In this document: positions 52,531 to 61,683 of the stretch, in pieces
Numbering within the stretch: position 1 is the first letter of the stretch
How the letters are laid out: the number at the start of each line of letters is the position of its first letter
Source of the DNA: CBDDHT01 sp965228615
GTDB lineage: Bacteria; Pseudomonadota; Alphaproteobacteria; Rhizobiales; Methyloligellaceae
Assembly (NCBI GenBank): GCA_965228615.1
Contig: CBDDHT010000004.1
Span: forward strand, 2,418,001-2,482,000
Length of the DNA: 64,000 nucleotides
Direction: 5' to 3'
The notes under the pieces: generated by a model
Seen by the model: only the letters and a program-made list of their open reading frames with translations
Databases searched by the model: none
Told to the model about the DNA's origin: nothing
Program-made: the position numbers and the translations under genes

Positions 52531-53061
52531 AAGCACCATGATCATCTGGCGGCCTTCGAGCTTTGGCTCAAGTTCTACCTTGGCCAGCTCCTCGGTCTCG
52601 TCCTTGACGCGTTTCAAGAGCTGAAATCCGAGTTCCTGGTGGGCCATTTCGCGCCCGCGAAACCGCAGCGTGACCTTGACCTTGTCGCCTTGATCGAAAA
52701 AGCGGCGAATCGCACGCATTTTGACGTCATAGTCATGCGTGTCGATATTGGGACGCATCTTGATTTCTTTGACGTCGAACGTCTTTTGCTTCTTGCGCGC
52801 CTCGGCAGCCTTCTTCTGGGCCTGATACTTGTATTTTCCAAGATCGAGGATCTTACAAACCGGCGGCTTCGAATTGGGTGCGACTTCGACGAGATCGAGG
52901 CCGGCCTCCCGAGCCCGCTCCAACGCCTCCGCGGTATCGGTGGGTCCGACATTTTCGCCGGTTTCGTCGATGAGTTGAACTTGTTCGGCCTCGATTTCCT
53001 GATTGGCGCGGGGCCCGTCCTTTGAGGGCATTGGTTTTGCCCGAATTGGTCGGCGTGCGAT
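52519..53061 (-). CDS. infC: Translation initiation factor IF-3 (probable ATC start)
   Basis: A 180-residue IF3. The N-terminal domain has GPRANQEIEAEQVQLIDETG and GLDLVEVAPNSKPPVCKILD, followed by the linker QKKAAEARKKQKTFDVKEIK and the C-terminal domain KVKVTLRFRGREMAHQELGF. The first ATG in the frame is at 53031, but the coding pattern continues upstream: Ile-Ala-Arg-Arg-Pro-Ile-Arg-Ala-Lys-Pro. This matches the usual IF3 N-terminus. The ATC at 53061 has AGGAGAGG five bases before it. Rare start codons (ATT in E. coli) are known for infC and allow IF3 to limit its own synthesis. Confidence 0.92.
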   Translation of the reverse strand: MARRPIRAKPMPSKDGPRANQEIEAEQVQLIDETGENVGPTDTAEALERAREAGLDLVEVAPNSKPPVCKILDLGKYKYQAQKKAAEARKKQKTFDVKEIKMRPNIDTHDYDVKMRAIRRFFDQGDKVKVTLRFRGREMAHQELGFQLLKRVKDETEELAKVELEPKLEGRQMIMVLAPR

Positions 53062-53164
53062 GTCGGCCTCTCCTCTGATGCCCTGAAGTCATATCCCGGC
53101 CGGCGTTACTCTCCCCGCCCACCAGGAGGTGTGGTGTATAGGATCGAAAAGAAGCGACGGCAAG

Positions 53165-54328
53165 TCAAGCTTTCTCGGGACTTACGCCGCGCATAGAGGA
53201 TTGTGAATATGCATGTGCAAGCGCCGATCGCAGCAGTTCGTCATAGACCTCGAGCGTGGCCATGCGCATACGGTCGACGGAGAAATGGGCAGCGATGTGA
53301 TTCCGCGCACGTTCGCCAATCGTTCGCCGCGCTTTCTCGTCAAGCGAAAGTGCGAGACAAAGAGCGTCAGCGAGACGGTCGGCATCGGCGGGCGGAACCA
53401 ACCAGCCAGTAACGCCATCAACATGATCCCTATCGATCAGCATATGTTCTGCTGTTGCGCCCAGATCCGTTGCAATAACCGGACACTTCATCGCCTCAGC
53501 CTCAGCGCTTGAACGGCCAAACGCTTCGGCATCGGTCGAGGCCACGACGGTCACATATGCGGTCCCGTATGCTGCCGCCATGTCACTGCAATGACCTACG
53601 AGCCGCACATTGTCTTCCAGCCCATGATGCTTGATGCGGTCGCGAAGACGGCCCGCATAGGCCTCACGGCCCTGAGAATCCCCCGCAAGGATAAATACCG
53701 CGTCCCGAAGCCCATCCGCGTGACGGAGTCGTGCGGCAGCATCGATCACATAGCGCTGCCCTTTCCAATCCGTCAGTCGCGCTGCCTGTAGAATAATCTT
53801 CTGATTGGCTGACACGCCCCATTGCTCACGCAGACGTTCTATTCGGTCGGGATTGATCGAAGCCGGATCAAACCGCTCCAAATCGACGCCGCGGTGTATG
53901 ATGCGCAGGCGATCGTCACCGGTCCCATGCTGCGCACGCACCAACTCCGCAGTGTAGCGAGAATTTGCAATGACGCGGTCACTTCGCGCCATGACGCTAT
54001 TGTAGGTGTTTTTGAAAAGCCCACGCGTTCCATAAGCACCATGATAGGTGGTGACGAACGGAATGCCTGTGCGCCGCGCCGCAAGGAGACCGCTCCAGGC
54101 CGGGGCCCGGCTACGCGCATGAATGAGATCGATGCCGCGCGATTTGACGATACGCGCTATCGACAGACCATTGGCAAGCATGCGAACAGGGTTCTTGGTC
54201 GCAGCGGGGAACACGACATGTTCACCGCCTGCGGCGACTATCTCGTCGACCATTCTCCCGCCTTCGGAGAACACGATGGAGCGGCCGCCGGCGCGCACGA
54301 GCGCTGCGGTCATCTCGACGGCGGCCAT
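53165..54328 (-). CDS. GT4 family glycosyltransferase
   Basis: A 387-residue GT-B glycosyltransferase from the first Met: VTTYHGAYGTRGLFKNTYNS, RIIHRGVDLERFDPASINPD, QAARLTDWKGQRYVIDAAAR, and the nucleotide-sugar region STDAEAFGRSSAEAEAMKCP with EAEAMKCPVIATDLGATAEH. Coding clearly extends upstream of 54328: ATVLQLIPKLETGGAE, the typical GT4 opening, reads back to at least 54385. No ATG, GTG or TTG is available there, so the start is unresolved (ATC 54388 or ATT 54385 possible). The acceptor is unknown; it may act in surface polysaccharide assembly. Confidence 0.88.
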   Translation of the reverse strand: MAAVEMTAALVRAGGRSIVFSEGGRMVDEIVAAGGEHVVFPAATKNPVRMLANGLSIARIVKSRGIDLIHARSRAPAWSGLLAARRTGIPFVTTYHGAYGTRGLFKNTYNSVMARSDRVIANSRYTAELVRAQHGTGDDRLRIIHRGVDLERFDPASINPDRIERLREQWGVSANQKIILQAARLTDWKGQRYVIDAAARLRHADGLRDAVFILAGDSQGREAYAGRLRDRIKHHGLEDNVRLVGHCSDMAAAYGTAYVTVVASTDAEAFGRSSAEAEAMKCPVIATDLGATAEHMLIDRDHVDGVTGWLVPPADADRLADALCLALSLDEKARRTIGERARNHIAAHFSVDRMRMATLEVYDELLRSALAHAYSQSSMRGVSPEKA

Positions 54329-54435
54329 TTCCGCGCCGCCCGTTTCGAGCTTCGGAATGAGCTGGAGGACTGTGGCTGAATGAATGATCGGGTCGGGACC
54401 CTTTATGGCCTGTCTAATGAGGAGCGTTTCATAGG

Positions 54436-55248
54436 ATGGCAGAAGAGAATCCGCAATTCCTCGAAGTTACCGGCGCCGATGGCTGGACGCGCAAGATCGC
54501 TTATCTGGCGAGCCCCGGAAACATAGACGACGCTCCGGGCCTCTTGTGGCTGTCCGGCCTCAAGTCCGACATGATCAGCACAAAAGCCAGCATCCTGGCG
54601 GAGTGGGCGGCGAAGTATGAAGTCCCGATGACCCGCTTCGATTGCTCCGGACATGGAGCCTCTGGAGGCGATTTTACGGACGGGACCATGACCCGTTGGC
54701 TGGAAGAGAGCCTGGCCATCCTGGAACATGTCGCAAAGGGGCCACAGATTCTCGTCGGGTCCAGCATGGGCGGTTGGCTCGCATTGCTGATCCTGCGCGC
54801 GCTCGCGGCTTCCGGCGACTCAAAGCGCATCTGTGGCGCAGTCCTCATTGCGCCGGCCTGGGACATGACCGAAGCACTTATGTGGGACAACTTCACACCT
54901 GATGCGCGTCAAGCTATCGAAACGGACGGCGTTTTTTTTCGCCCTTCCGATTATGGCGAACCTTATGCAATTACGCGTGCTCTGATCGAAGATGGACGCA
55001 AGCATTTGTTTGCCGGAAAGGCGTTTGCTCCCGGTTGCCCCATTCGCATCCTGCAGGGCATGCGCGACCCGGACGTGCCGTGGTCCCATGCAACAGCCCT
55101 TCAGGATCTACTTGAAGGCGACGACATCGCGCTGCAGTTTATCGAAGACGGCGAGCACCGTCTGTCCCGGCCCGAAGATCTGGAAAAGATGCTGGTCTTT
55201 GTTGCTGAGCTGATCAAGAAAGCCGTGAAAGAAGTCCGTGGGGAATAA
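54436..55248 (+). CDS. Alpha/beta hydrolase
   Basis: A 270-residue serine hydrolase. The nucleophile elbow is QILVGSSMGGWLALLILRAL, the oxyanion region is FDCSGHGASGGDFTDGTMTR, the acid lies in IRILQGMRDPDVPWSHA, and the catalytic His lies in FIEDGEHRLSRPEDL. It resembles palmitoyl-protein thioesterase ABHD10-like enzymes, which is not decisive for substrate. It is divergent from the GT4 gene. Confidence 0.9.
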   Translation: MAEENPQFLEVTGADGWTRKIAYLASPGNIDDAPGLLWLSGLKSDMISTKASILAEWAAKYEVPMTRFDCSGHGASGGDFTDGTMTRWLEESLAILEHVAKGPQILVGSSMGGWLALLILRALAASGDSKRICGAVLIAPAWDMTEALMWDNFTPDARQAIETDGVFFRPSDYGEPYAITRALIEDGRKHLFAGKAFAPGCPIRILQGMRDPDVPWSHATALQDLLEGDDIALQFIEDGEHRLSRPEDLEKMLVFVAELIKKAVKEVRGE

Positions 55249-55257
55249 TTCGGACGA

Positions 55258-56130
55258 TTAGCCTCGTTCGGATTCAAGGAGCGCTGCCAGCCCTTCCCGG
55301 TAGCTTGGATAGGTCAAAGCAACGCCAAGCTCACTTTTGATGAGAGCGTTCGATACGCGCTTGTTCTCTCCATAGAAACTGCGCCCCATCGGGCTGAGAT
55401 CCGCGTCTTCGAATGCAATGTCGGGCGGACGGGGCATGCCAAGCAATTCGGCAGCATACGCTATAACATCCTGCGGCGGAGCTGGTTCGTCATCCGTGAC
55501 ATTGTAGATCGCGTCCAATCGAGGCTGTGCGATCGAGGCCAGCACACTGCCCGCAATATCTCCGACGTGAACGCGGTTAAAGACCTGGCCTGGTTTAATG
55601 ACCCGCCGCGCACGTCCACGGCGCAGATTGACAAGTGCATTTCGTCCAGGACCATAGATGCCCGACAACCGAAAAATACCCAACGGTGCGCCGATTTCGG
55701 ATGCAAGCTCTCGCCATGCCTGTTCTGCCTCGACACGTCGCTGACTGCGCTTGCTCACGGGCGCGGGCTTTGTCGTCTCGTCGACCCAGCCTCCATCATG
55801 ATCGCCATAGACGCCGACCGTTGACAGATACCCGATCCATTCGATGTTCGGCGCTTCCTTGAGATCGTTTCGATGGTTCTCAAGAACAGGGTCTCTCATT
55901 TCACCAGGTGGCACTGAAACCAGAATATGTGTCGCCGACTGGAGATGCTCCGCGACTTGTTCCTCTCGCCGGTCTCCGGAAAACGGAACCATCGTGAAGC
56001 CTTCGCTCTCCAGTAATTGGCACTTTTCTGACGATCGGGCCGTACCCGCAATATTCCAACCCCCGGACCTGAGCCGTTCCGCAATAGCACGCGCCGAGAA
56101 CCCGATGCCGAAACAAAACAGAGATTTCAT
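55258..56130 (-). CDS. SDR family NAD(P)-dependent oxidoreductase (YeeZ-like)
   Basis: A 290-residue atypical SDR. The Rossmann start is KSLFCFGIGFSARAIAERLR, then THILVSVPPGEMRDPVLENH, WIGYLSTVGVYGDHDGGWVD, FRLSGIYGPGRNALVNLRRG and FNRVHVGDIAGSVLASI. The active-site Tyr (VYGDHDG) lacks the usual YxxxK spacing, as in YeeZ-type proteins that may not be dehydrogenases. Its ATG overlaps the queG stop by four bases. Confidence 0.88.
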   Translation of the reverse strand: MKSLFCFGIGFSARAIAERLRSGGWNIAGTARSSEKCQLLESEGFTMVPFSGDRREEQVAEHLQSATHILVSVPPGEMRDPVLENHRNDLKEAPNIEWIGYLSTVGVYGDHDGGWVDETTKPAPVSKRSQRRVEAEQAWRELASEIGAPLGIFRLSGIYGPGRNALVNLRRGRARRVIKPGQVFNRVHVGDIAGSVLASIAQPRLDAIYNVTDDEPAPPQDVIAYAAELLGMPRPPDIAFEDADLSPMGRSFYGENKRVSNALIKSELGVALTYPSYREGLAALLESERG

Positions 56131-57248
56131 TCAACACACCCGAGACGCCATTCAGCCTGCACATCCGCATCCTTTTCGCTCGGTGCGTGTTTCGACCGGA
56201 GGTTCTGGAACGCAGTTTCATTCATGAGCTGTCCGCTTGCCCACACAGCCATTGCCCGAACGAGCGGGGACCCATCTCCAAGCAACACCTCGATCGGCTG
56301 CAGCAACGACATATCGCCGGAATTGCCGGCTGCGATCAAGACATTCCGGATGAACCGGTCCCGGCCAGTCCGTTTTATCGGACTACCGGCAAAGCGCTCA
56401 CGAAACATGCCATCGTCCAACGCCAGCAATTCTTTGAGCGGTGGGCTATCGGCAGTATCGCGTGCATGAAACCGTGCCTCGGTCGCTACCGTGGCGAATT
56501 TGTTCCACGGGCAGACCGCCAGACAGTCGTCGCAGCCGAATATCCGATTACCCATTGGACGCCGGAATTCGGGTGCGATGTGGCCTTTGTGTTCTATCGT
56601 CAGATAGGAGATGCATCTGCGAGCATCCAGCTTGTAGGGCGCCGGGAAAGCATCGGTCGGACAGGCATTAAGACAGTTTTGACAGGTTCCGCAATGGTCG
56701 GTTTCCGGTGCATCGGGCGAGAGCTCGAGTGTCGTAAATATACTACCGATGAAGAGCCACGAACCATGGCTCTGCGAAACGAGATTCGTGTGTTTTCCCT
56801 GCCATCCTAGACCGGCAGCGGCGGCCAGGGGCTTTTCCATAACGGGTGCCGTATCCACAAAGACCTTGACCTCGGCCTCTGTCTCCCGATGAAGCCAGCC
56901 GGCAACCTGTTTGAGCTTCTTCTTGACGATGTCGTGGTAGTCCTTGCCGCGGGCGTACACGGATACACTTCCGCATTTCCGCCGGCCAATCGACTTGAAC
57001 GGGTCGTCCACCGGACCATAGTTGAGAGCCAGCACGATTACGCTACGGGCTTCGGGCCAAAGAGCAGCCGGTTCCCTGCGGCGCTCGGCTGTGCGCGCCA
57101 TCCAATCCATATCGCCATGCCAACCATTGGCAATGAAGGAATCGAGAGAGGCACGGGCCTCCGGCATGCTTTTCGCCACCGTGAATTGCACAGCTTCAAA
57201 TCCGGCGATCCGGGCCTGCTCGCGAATGCGGGTCTTGAGGTCATCCAT
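56127..57248 (-). CDS. queG: Epoxyqueuosine reductase
   Basis: A 373-residue cobalamin/Fe-S enzyme that makes queuosine in tRNA from epoxyqueuosine. Family motifs are WHGDMDWMARTAERRREPAA, RSVIVLALNYGPVDDP, VYARGKDYHDIVKKKLKQVA and AAGLGWQGKHTNLVSQSHGS. Two 4Fe-4S motifs follow: HCGTCQNCLNACPTDAFPAP and FGCDDCLAVCPWNKFA. A HEAT-like C-terminal region ends the protein. ATG 57248 is the family start; an open frame to 57440 is spurious. Confidence 0.97.
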   Translation of the reverse strand: MDDLKTRIREQARIAGFEAVQFTVAKSMPEARASLDSFIANGWHGDMDWMARTAERRREPAALWPEARSVIVLALNYGPVDDPFKSIGRRKCGSVSVYARGKDYHDIVKKKLKQVAGWLHRETEAEVKVFVDTAPVMEKPLAAAAGLGWQGKHTNLVSQSHGSWLFIGSIFTTLELSPDAPETDHCGTCQNCLNACPTDAFPAPYKLDARRCISYLTIEHKGHIAPEFRRPMGNRIFGCDDCLAVCPWNKFATVATEARFHARDTADSPPLKELLALDDGMFRERFAGSPIKRTGRDRFIRNVLIAAGNSGDMSLLQPIEVLLGDGSPLVRAMAVWASGQLMNETAFQNLRSKHAPSEKDADVQAEWRLGCVE

Positions 57249-57261
57249 TTGTTTTCCGGAC

Positions 57262-57957
57262 TTAGAAGTCCGGATCGGCATAGTGTTCCGGCGGATTGAG
57301 TCCTGGAATCTTATCATCGAGCAAGGCGCGGAACGAGGGCCGCGACTTGATGCGGGCATACCAGGCCTTGGCAGTTTCACTCTCGTCCCAGGGAACATCG
57401 TCCAGGAAATCGACGCAGGAGATATGCGCGGCCGCTGCAAGATCCGCCATGCTCATGCGCTCTCCCGCCAACCAGTTCCGCTTGTCGGCCAGATACCCGA
57501 TATAGCGCATGTGGTAACGCAGGTTGGCCTGACCGGCCCGCACAAGCTCCATATCGGGCGCACCGCGATCTTCCCGATTGAACCGGCGATAGACCTTTTC
57601 GTCCAATAGATATCGCGTAACCTCGCCATCGAATTTGACATGAAACCACTCGACCAGGCGCCGCACTTCGCCCCTTTCCGCCGCATCGCCTGGCAGAAAC
57701 ATGAACCGCCCTTCCCCCGCCTCCTTATCGCGGCCTGTTTCGGCGAGCAGTTCGCAGATAGCGTAACTGCCGATGAATGCCGGACCTTCGCCGTCCTGCA
57801 AGACCGGTAGACTGCCTGCCGGATTGATCTGAAGAAACTCCGGACGCCACTCCCATGGCCGCTCTTCCTGCAGTTCGACCGCTATTCCGCATTCCGCGAG
57901 TCCCAAACGCACCGCTCGCGAGAACGGACAGAGCGGATAGTGCAGCAAAGTCAGCAT
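57262..57957 (-). CDS. Glutathione S-transferase family protein
   Basis: A 231-residue GST. The thioredoxin-fold N-terminus is LTLLHYPLCPFSRAVRLGLA, with INPAGSLPVLQDGEG for glutathione binding and SYAICELLAET. The C-terminal helical domain contains GERMSMADLAAAAHISCVDF. The active-site residue is probably Ser13 or Cys10 in PLCPFSR. It is 13 bp ahead of queG on the same strand. The substrate is unknown. Confidence 0.92.
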   Translation of the reverse strand: MLTLLHYPLCPFSRAVRLGLAECGIAVELQEERPWEWRPEFLQINPAGSLPVLQDGEGPAFIGSYAICELLAETGRDKEAGEGRFMFLPGDAAERGEVRRLVEWFHVKFDGEVTRYLLDEKVYRRFNREDRGAPDMELVRAGQANLRYHMRYIGYLADKRNWLAGERMSMADLAAAAHISCVDFLDDVPWDESETAKAWYARIKSRPSFRALLDDKIPGLNPPEHYADPDF

Positions 57958-58051
57958 AGCTCTCCAAAGGCCTATTTTGCGTCAACGCGTTCGTTCGGTA
58001 TAGAACCGGTCCGCGAATGCGACAAGCAGCCTGAAGAGAGAACCGCTTCCG

Positions 58052-58849
58052 ATGACAATCGAGCAGATCGTCGTTCTGGCAATCGTCCAGGGCATCACTG
58101 AGTTTTTGCCGATTTCATCGTCAGGCCACCTGATCCTCGTTCCGGCTCTCACGGGGTGGAAGGATCAGGGGCTTGTGACGGATGTGATGGTCCATGTCGG
58201 TTCGCTTTTTGCCATCCTGGTCTATTTCTGGCGCGATATCCTCTCCCTTGCCAAAGGAACCTTTCAACTCCTGTTGATGCGTTGGACTCGGGAGGGTCAG
58301 CTCGCCCTTTTTATTGCAGCTGCGACGATACCTGCCGTCATCTTCGGTGTTGTTCTGAAAGTGACGGGACTGCTGGATCAGATTCGTGGCATCGAAATTG
58401 TTGCATGGAACGCGATCATCTTCGGATTTCTCCTCCTCCTTGCCGATTGGTTCGGTAAGCGCACGAAGGTGATGGAGGAGATGAATTTCAAGGGCGCCAT
58501 GATCATCGGACTGGCCCAGGCAATGGCGCTGATCCCAGGAACAAGTCGCTCCGGCGTGACGATCACTGCGGCGCGATTTCTAGGCTTCGAGCGAGCGGAA
58601 GCAGCACGGTTCTCATTCCTGCTGGGTGTCCCGGCAATCGCTGGTGCGGGCCTTTTGACCGCACTTGAACTCAATGAATCCGGTCAGAGTGTGCCGACCG
58701 ACGCACTCATTGCCGCCGCACTGTCATTTCTCTCCGCCCTGGCCGCGATCGCATTCCTCATGGCCATCGTGCGGCGCATGAGTTTCGTTCCATTCGTTCT
58801 TTACCGATTTCTGCTTGGCGGCTTCTTGCTGGTAGTCGCCTACAGCTGA
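58052..58849 (+). CDS. uppP: Undecaprenyl-diphosphate phosphatase
   Basis: A 265-residue integral membrane phosphatase that recycles the C55 lipid carrier for cell-wall synthesis. Motifs VQGITEFLPISSSGHLILVP and LIPGTSRSGVTITAARFLG are the active-site segments of UppP. Seven to eight hydrophobic helices are visible, ending LYRFLLGGFLLVVAYS. It converges on the NDUFA9-like gene with a five-base gap. Confidence 0.97.
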   Translation: MTIEQIVVLAIVQGITEFLPISSSGHLILVPALTGWKDQGLVTDVMVHVGSLFAILVYFWRDILSLAKGTFQLLLMRWTREGQLALFIAAATIPAVIFGVVLKVTGLLDQIRGIEIVAWNAIIFGFLLLLADWFGKRTKVMEEMNFKGAMIIGLAQAMALIPGTSRSGVTITAARFLGFERAEAARFSFLLGVPAIAGAGLLTALELNESGQSVPTDALIAAALSFLSALAAIAFLMAIVRRMSFVPFVLYRFLLGGFLLVVAYS

Positions 58850-58854
58850 TCCAA

Positions 58855-59829
58855 TTAGATAAAGTTGGAAGAGAACTCACCTTTCGGCCGAAAGCGTTCC
58901 AGATAACTCGGAATAACGGCTTCCATCGCAACCGGCTTGATACCGAGGGCTTCGATCGTCCGCGATTCCGCAATTGCATTCTGGCTTACGACACTATCGC
59001 TCTTGAGAAGACGCACCTGATCGACCGTTAGCGGCGGCGATGGCAGGAGCTGAAGAAAACGAGCTTGTAATCCCGCGAGCCAGAATGGGAGCGATACCAA
59101 GGCCCGCTTGCGCTTGGCATGCCGGAGAACCATTTCGAGGATCTGCTTGAAGCTGGCGACTTCCGGGCCGCCGAGTTCATAGATACGACCTGCGTCGGCT
59201 TTGCCGTTCAGACTGGCAACAACGGCCGCTGCCACGTCTCCCACAAAAACAGGTTGGAAGCGCGTGCGTCCCCCGCCCACCAATGGCAATACCGGTGCAA
59301 TCTGAGCCATGGAGCCGAACCGGTTGATAAAATCGTCTTCCGGACCAAAGATCACCGATGCTCGCAAGATGACGGCATCTGGAAAGGCTTGCAGAACGGC
59401 CTGTTCGCCCGCCGCCTTTGTCCGCGCATAACGCGAGGGTGACGCTTCATCTGCACCGATTGCCGACATGTGAACCATAGTGCGGACGTGCGCTTCGGTT
59501 GCGGCATCCGCGATCGCTTTTGCGCCTTCGACGTGAATGGAATCGAAGCGCTGCTTCCCGCTCTCCGCCAATAGCCCAACGAGATTGATAACCGCGTCCG
59601 CCCCGGCGACCGCCTTCTCAACCGAGTTCGCATATCTGAGATTCGCCTGCACCGCATGAATCTGACCGACGCCGCCCAAGGGCTGCAGATGCCCCGCCAA
59701 GTCGGGGCGGCGTACGGCAACACGCATACGCGCGCCCGTCTTTGCGAGCGCTCGCACGACATGACGCCCGACGAAACCGGACCCACCGAAAATTGTCACC
59801 AGGCTCGTGTTGTCCAAGGCCAAGCTCAT
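58855..59829 (-). CDS. Complex I NDUFA9 subunit family/NAD(P)-binding protein
   Basis: A 324-residue atypical SDR: LVTIFGGSGFVGRHVVRALA, INLVGLLAESGKQRFDSIHV, VHMSAIGADEASPSRYARTK, RASVIFGPEDDFINRFGSMA and FQPVFVGDVAAAVVASL. This is the NDUFA9-like group common in alphaproteobacteria, which may assemble with complex I. ATG 59829 has GAGGAACG before it; ATG 59883 is in frame but adds a poor leader. It converges on uppP. Confidence 0.9.
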   Translation of the reverse strand: MSLALDNTSLVTIFGGSGFVGRHVVRALAKTGARMRVAVRRPDLAGHLQPLGGVGQIHAVQANLRYANSVEKAVAGADAVINLVGLLAESGKQRFDSIHVEGAKAIADAATEAHVRTMVHMSAIGADEASPSRYARTKAAGEQAVLQAFPDAVILRASVIFGPEDDFINRFGSMAQIAPVLPLVGGGRTRFQPVFVGDVAAAVVASLNGKADAGRIYELGGPEVASFKQILEMVLRHAKRKRALVSLPFWLAGLQARFLQLLPSPPLTVDQVRLLKSDSVVSQNAIAESRTIEALGIKPVAMEAVIPSYLERFRPKGEFSSNFI

Positions 59830-59982
59830 CGGCGTTCGTTCCTCGTCCAAACGGCTAGATCGCCAAAGCGTTGTCATGCTCATGCACGACAGAACTCAAC
59901 GAATACACGGGCACTCAATTCAAGTGAAGGGCTTGCGACGAATTGACAAGCCCGAGCGGCCCGAGTAACTCAGGTGCGGCTC

Positions 59983-60069
<87 letters not shown>

Positions 60070-60104
60070 TATTTTCCAAGACGAGCTGTTCAAGGCTTAA
60101 CTCC

Positions 60105-60716
60105 ATGTCTGTCGAGCTGCATCAAGGCGATCTTCCGTCCGATATCGATTTTGGCAAGTCGATCGCGATCGATACGGAGACTCAGGGCCTCAATCCGCTA
60201 CGAGATCGGCTCTGTCTTATTCAGATGTCGTCCGGCGATGGAACAGCCCACCTCGTGCAGTTCGAACCGGAGGGCTATGACGCCCCCAACCTGAAACGTG
60301 TGCTCGCCGATCCAGGTATCCTGAAGATCTATCACTTTGCCCGCTTTGATCTGGCTGTCATTCACCGCTATCTCGGTATCATGACGACGCCGGTCTACTG
60401 CACGAAGGTCGCATCGCGGCTCGTCCGAACCTACACGGACCGGCACGGTCTCAAGGATCTGTGCAGAGAATTGATCGGTCTCGATCTCTCGAAGCAACAG
60501 CAATCCTCAGATTGGGCCGCAAGAGATCTGTCGAAAGAGCAGTTGAACTATGCAGCCTCTGACGTTCTGCATTTGCATGCGCTAAAAGAGAGGCTCGATA
60601 TGATGCTCGCCCGCGAATCGCGCATGGAAATGGCCCAAACCTGCTTCGGTTTCCTGCCGATGCGTGCCGAACTCGATCTTAAGGGCTGGCAAGACGAAGA
60701 CATTTTCTCGCATTAA
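60105..60716 (+). CDS. rnd: Ribonuclease D (short form)
   Basis: A 203-residue DEDD 3'-5' exonuclease: SIAIDTETQGLNPLRDRLCL, ILKIYHFARFDLAVIHRYLG, LKDLCRELIGLDLSKQQQSS and QLNYAASDVLHLHALKERLD. The four acidic residues lie in DTET, FARFD and the late AASD. No HRDC domains are present, so it is shorter than E. coli RNase D, as in many alphaproteobacteria. It lies just after tRNA-Leu. The start is ATG 60105; the longer frame runs back through the tRNA. Confidence 0.93.
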   Translation: MSVELHQGDLPSDIDFGKSIAIDTETQGLNPLRDRLCLIQMSSGDGTAHLVQFEPEGYDAPNLKRVLADPGILKIYHFARFDLAVIHRYLGIMTTPVYCTKVASRLVRTYTDRHGLKDLCRELIGLDLSKQQQSSDWAARDLSKEQLNYAASDVLHLHALKERLDMMLARESRMEMAQTCFGFLPMRAELDLKGWQDEDIFSH

Positions 60717-60984
60717 GCACGTCAGTACTATTCGCGACTGTGCATGTTCTGATTGAACAATTATTCGTGACATCGAAAACATGTCGACAAGGCACTATGT
60801 TGCGTCGCAATGTGATCAAATTTGGAACGCAGTGTATCTCGCGTAGCGTGAGGCCATTGCGCTGGAGTGAACCGCGATATCGCCGCAGGATGTCATCGCT
60901 CCGGGAAACTGCTTGTAGCAAATCTTTGGCGCTCCGCTTGGGTTACCGGCGCCGGGAATTGCTCGATTGGATACGATTGGGATC

Positions 60985-61683
60985 ATGACGAGCCAGGCGA
61001 ACCAGGGGCTGCCAAGCGTCGATCGTCATGCCTTTGTGGTTCCGCTGGACCCGCACCGGGCAAAGGCATTTCGCAAGGCCTACAATCACAGCAGAATGGT
61101 CCGAATTCTGCGGATCGCCCTGCCATCCGTTGCAGTGTTCCTTCTCACCGCGTTTCTCTTCACATCAAATCTAACATTCACCTTCGGCGATTCGACAGCC
61201 AGCGTCGATCGCGTCGAGATCAGCGACAGTGCGCTTCGCATGATCAATCCAAAGATGGAAGGCGCCACCGGCAAGAACGGCAAGTACAAGGTTACGGCCG
61301 ATTATGCGGAGCAGGATATCAGCAAGCCCGATACGCTCCGCCTGAATACGATCAAAGCGGAAATGCTCGATGCGAAAAAGGCATGGTCACGTCTGACCGC
61401 CCCAAAGGGTACCTTCTATACCAAGGATGAAAAGCTCGATTTGTTCGGCAATATCGAAGTGACCACCTCCAAGGGAATGTCGGCAAGTTTGAAGACCGCA
61501 ACAATGGACATGAAGTCGCAGATAATGCGAAGCCACGATCCGGTTGTGGTACGTCTCCTAAATGGGACAGTCCATGCCAACACATTGGAAATCAGAGTTC
61601 CGGAAAGCCGTGTCTTCTTCCGAGACAAGGTCCGCGTTCACATGCGCAAACGCCCGGCGAACAAACTGGTGAAAGCTGAATGA
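60985..61683 (+). CDS. lptC: LPS export protein LptC
   Basis: A 232-residue inner-membrane protein with one N-terminal helix (ILRIALPSVAVFLLTAFLFT) and a periplasmic beta-jellyroll (LTFTFGDSTASVDRVEISDS, GKYKVTADYAEQDISKPDTL, LDLFGNIEVTTSKGMSASLK, RVFFRDKVRVHM). It links the LptB2FG transporter to LptA in lipopolysaccharide transport. Start ATG 60985 has TGGGAT ahead. The 268-bp gap 60717-60984 shows nothing recognisable beyond a possible promoter region. It overlaps lptA by four bases. Confidence 0.92.
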   Translation: MTSQANQGLPSVDRHAFVVPLDPHRAKAFRKAYNHSRMVRILRIALPSVAVFLLTAFLFTSNLTFTFGDSTASVDRVEISDSALRMINPKMEGATGKNGKYKVTADYAEQDISKPDTLRLNTIKAEMLDAKKAWSRLTAPKGTFYTKDEKLDLFGNIEVTTSKGMSASLKTATMDMKSQIMRSHDPVVVRLLNGTVHANTLEIRVPESRVFFRDKVRVHMRKRPANKLVKAE

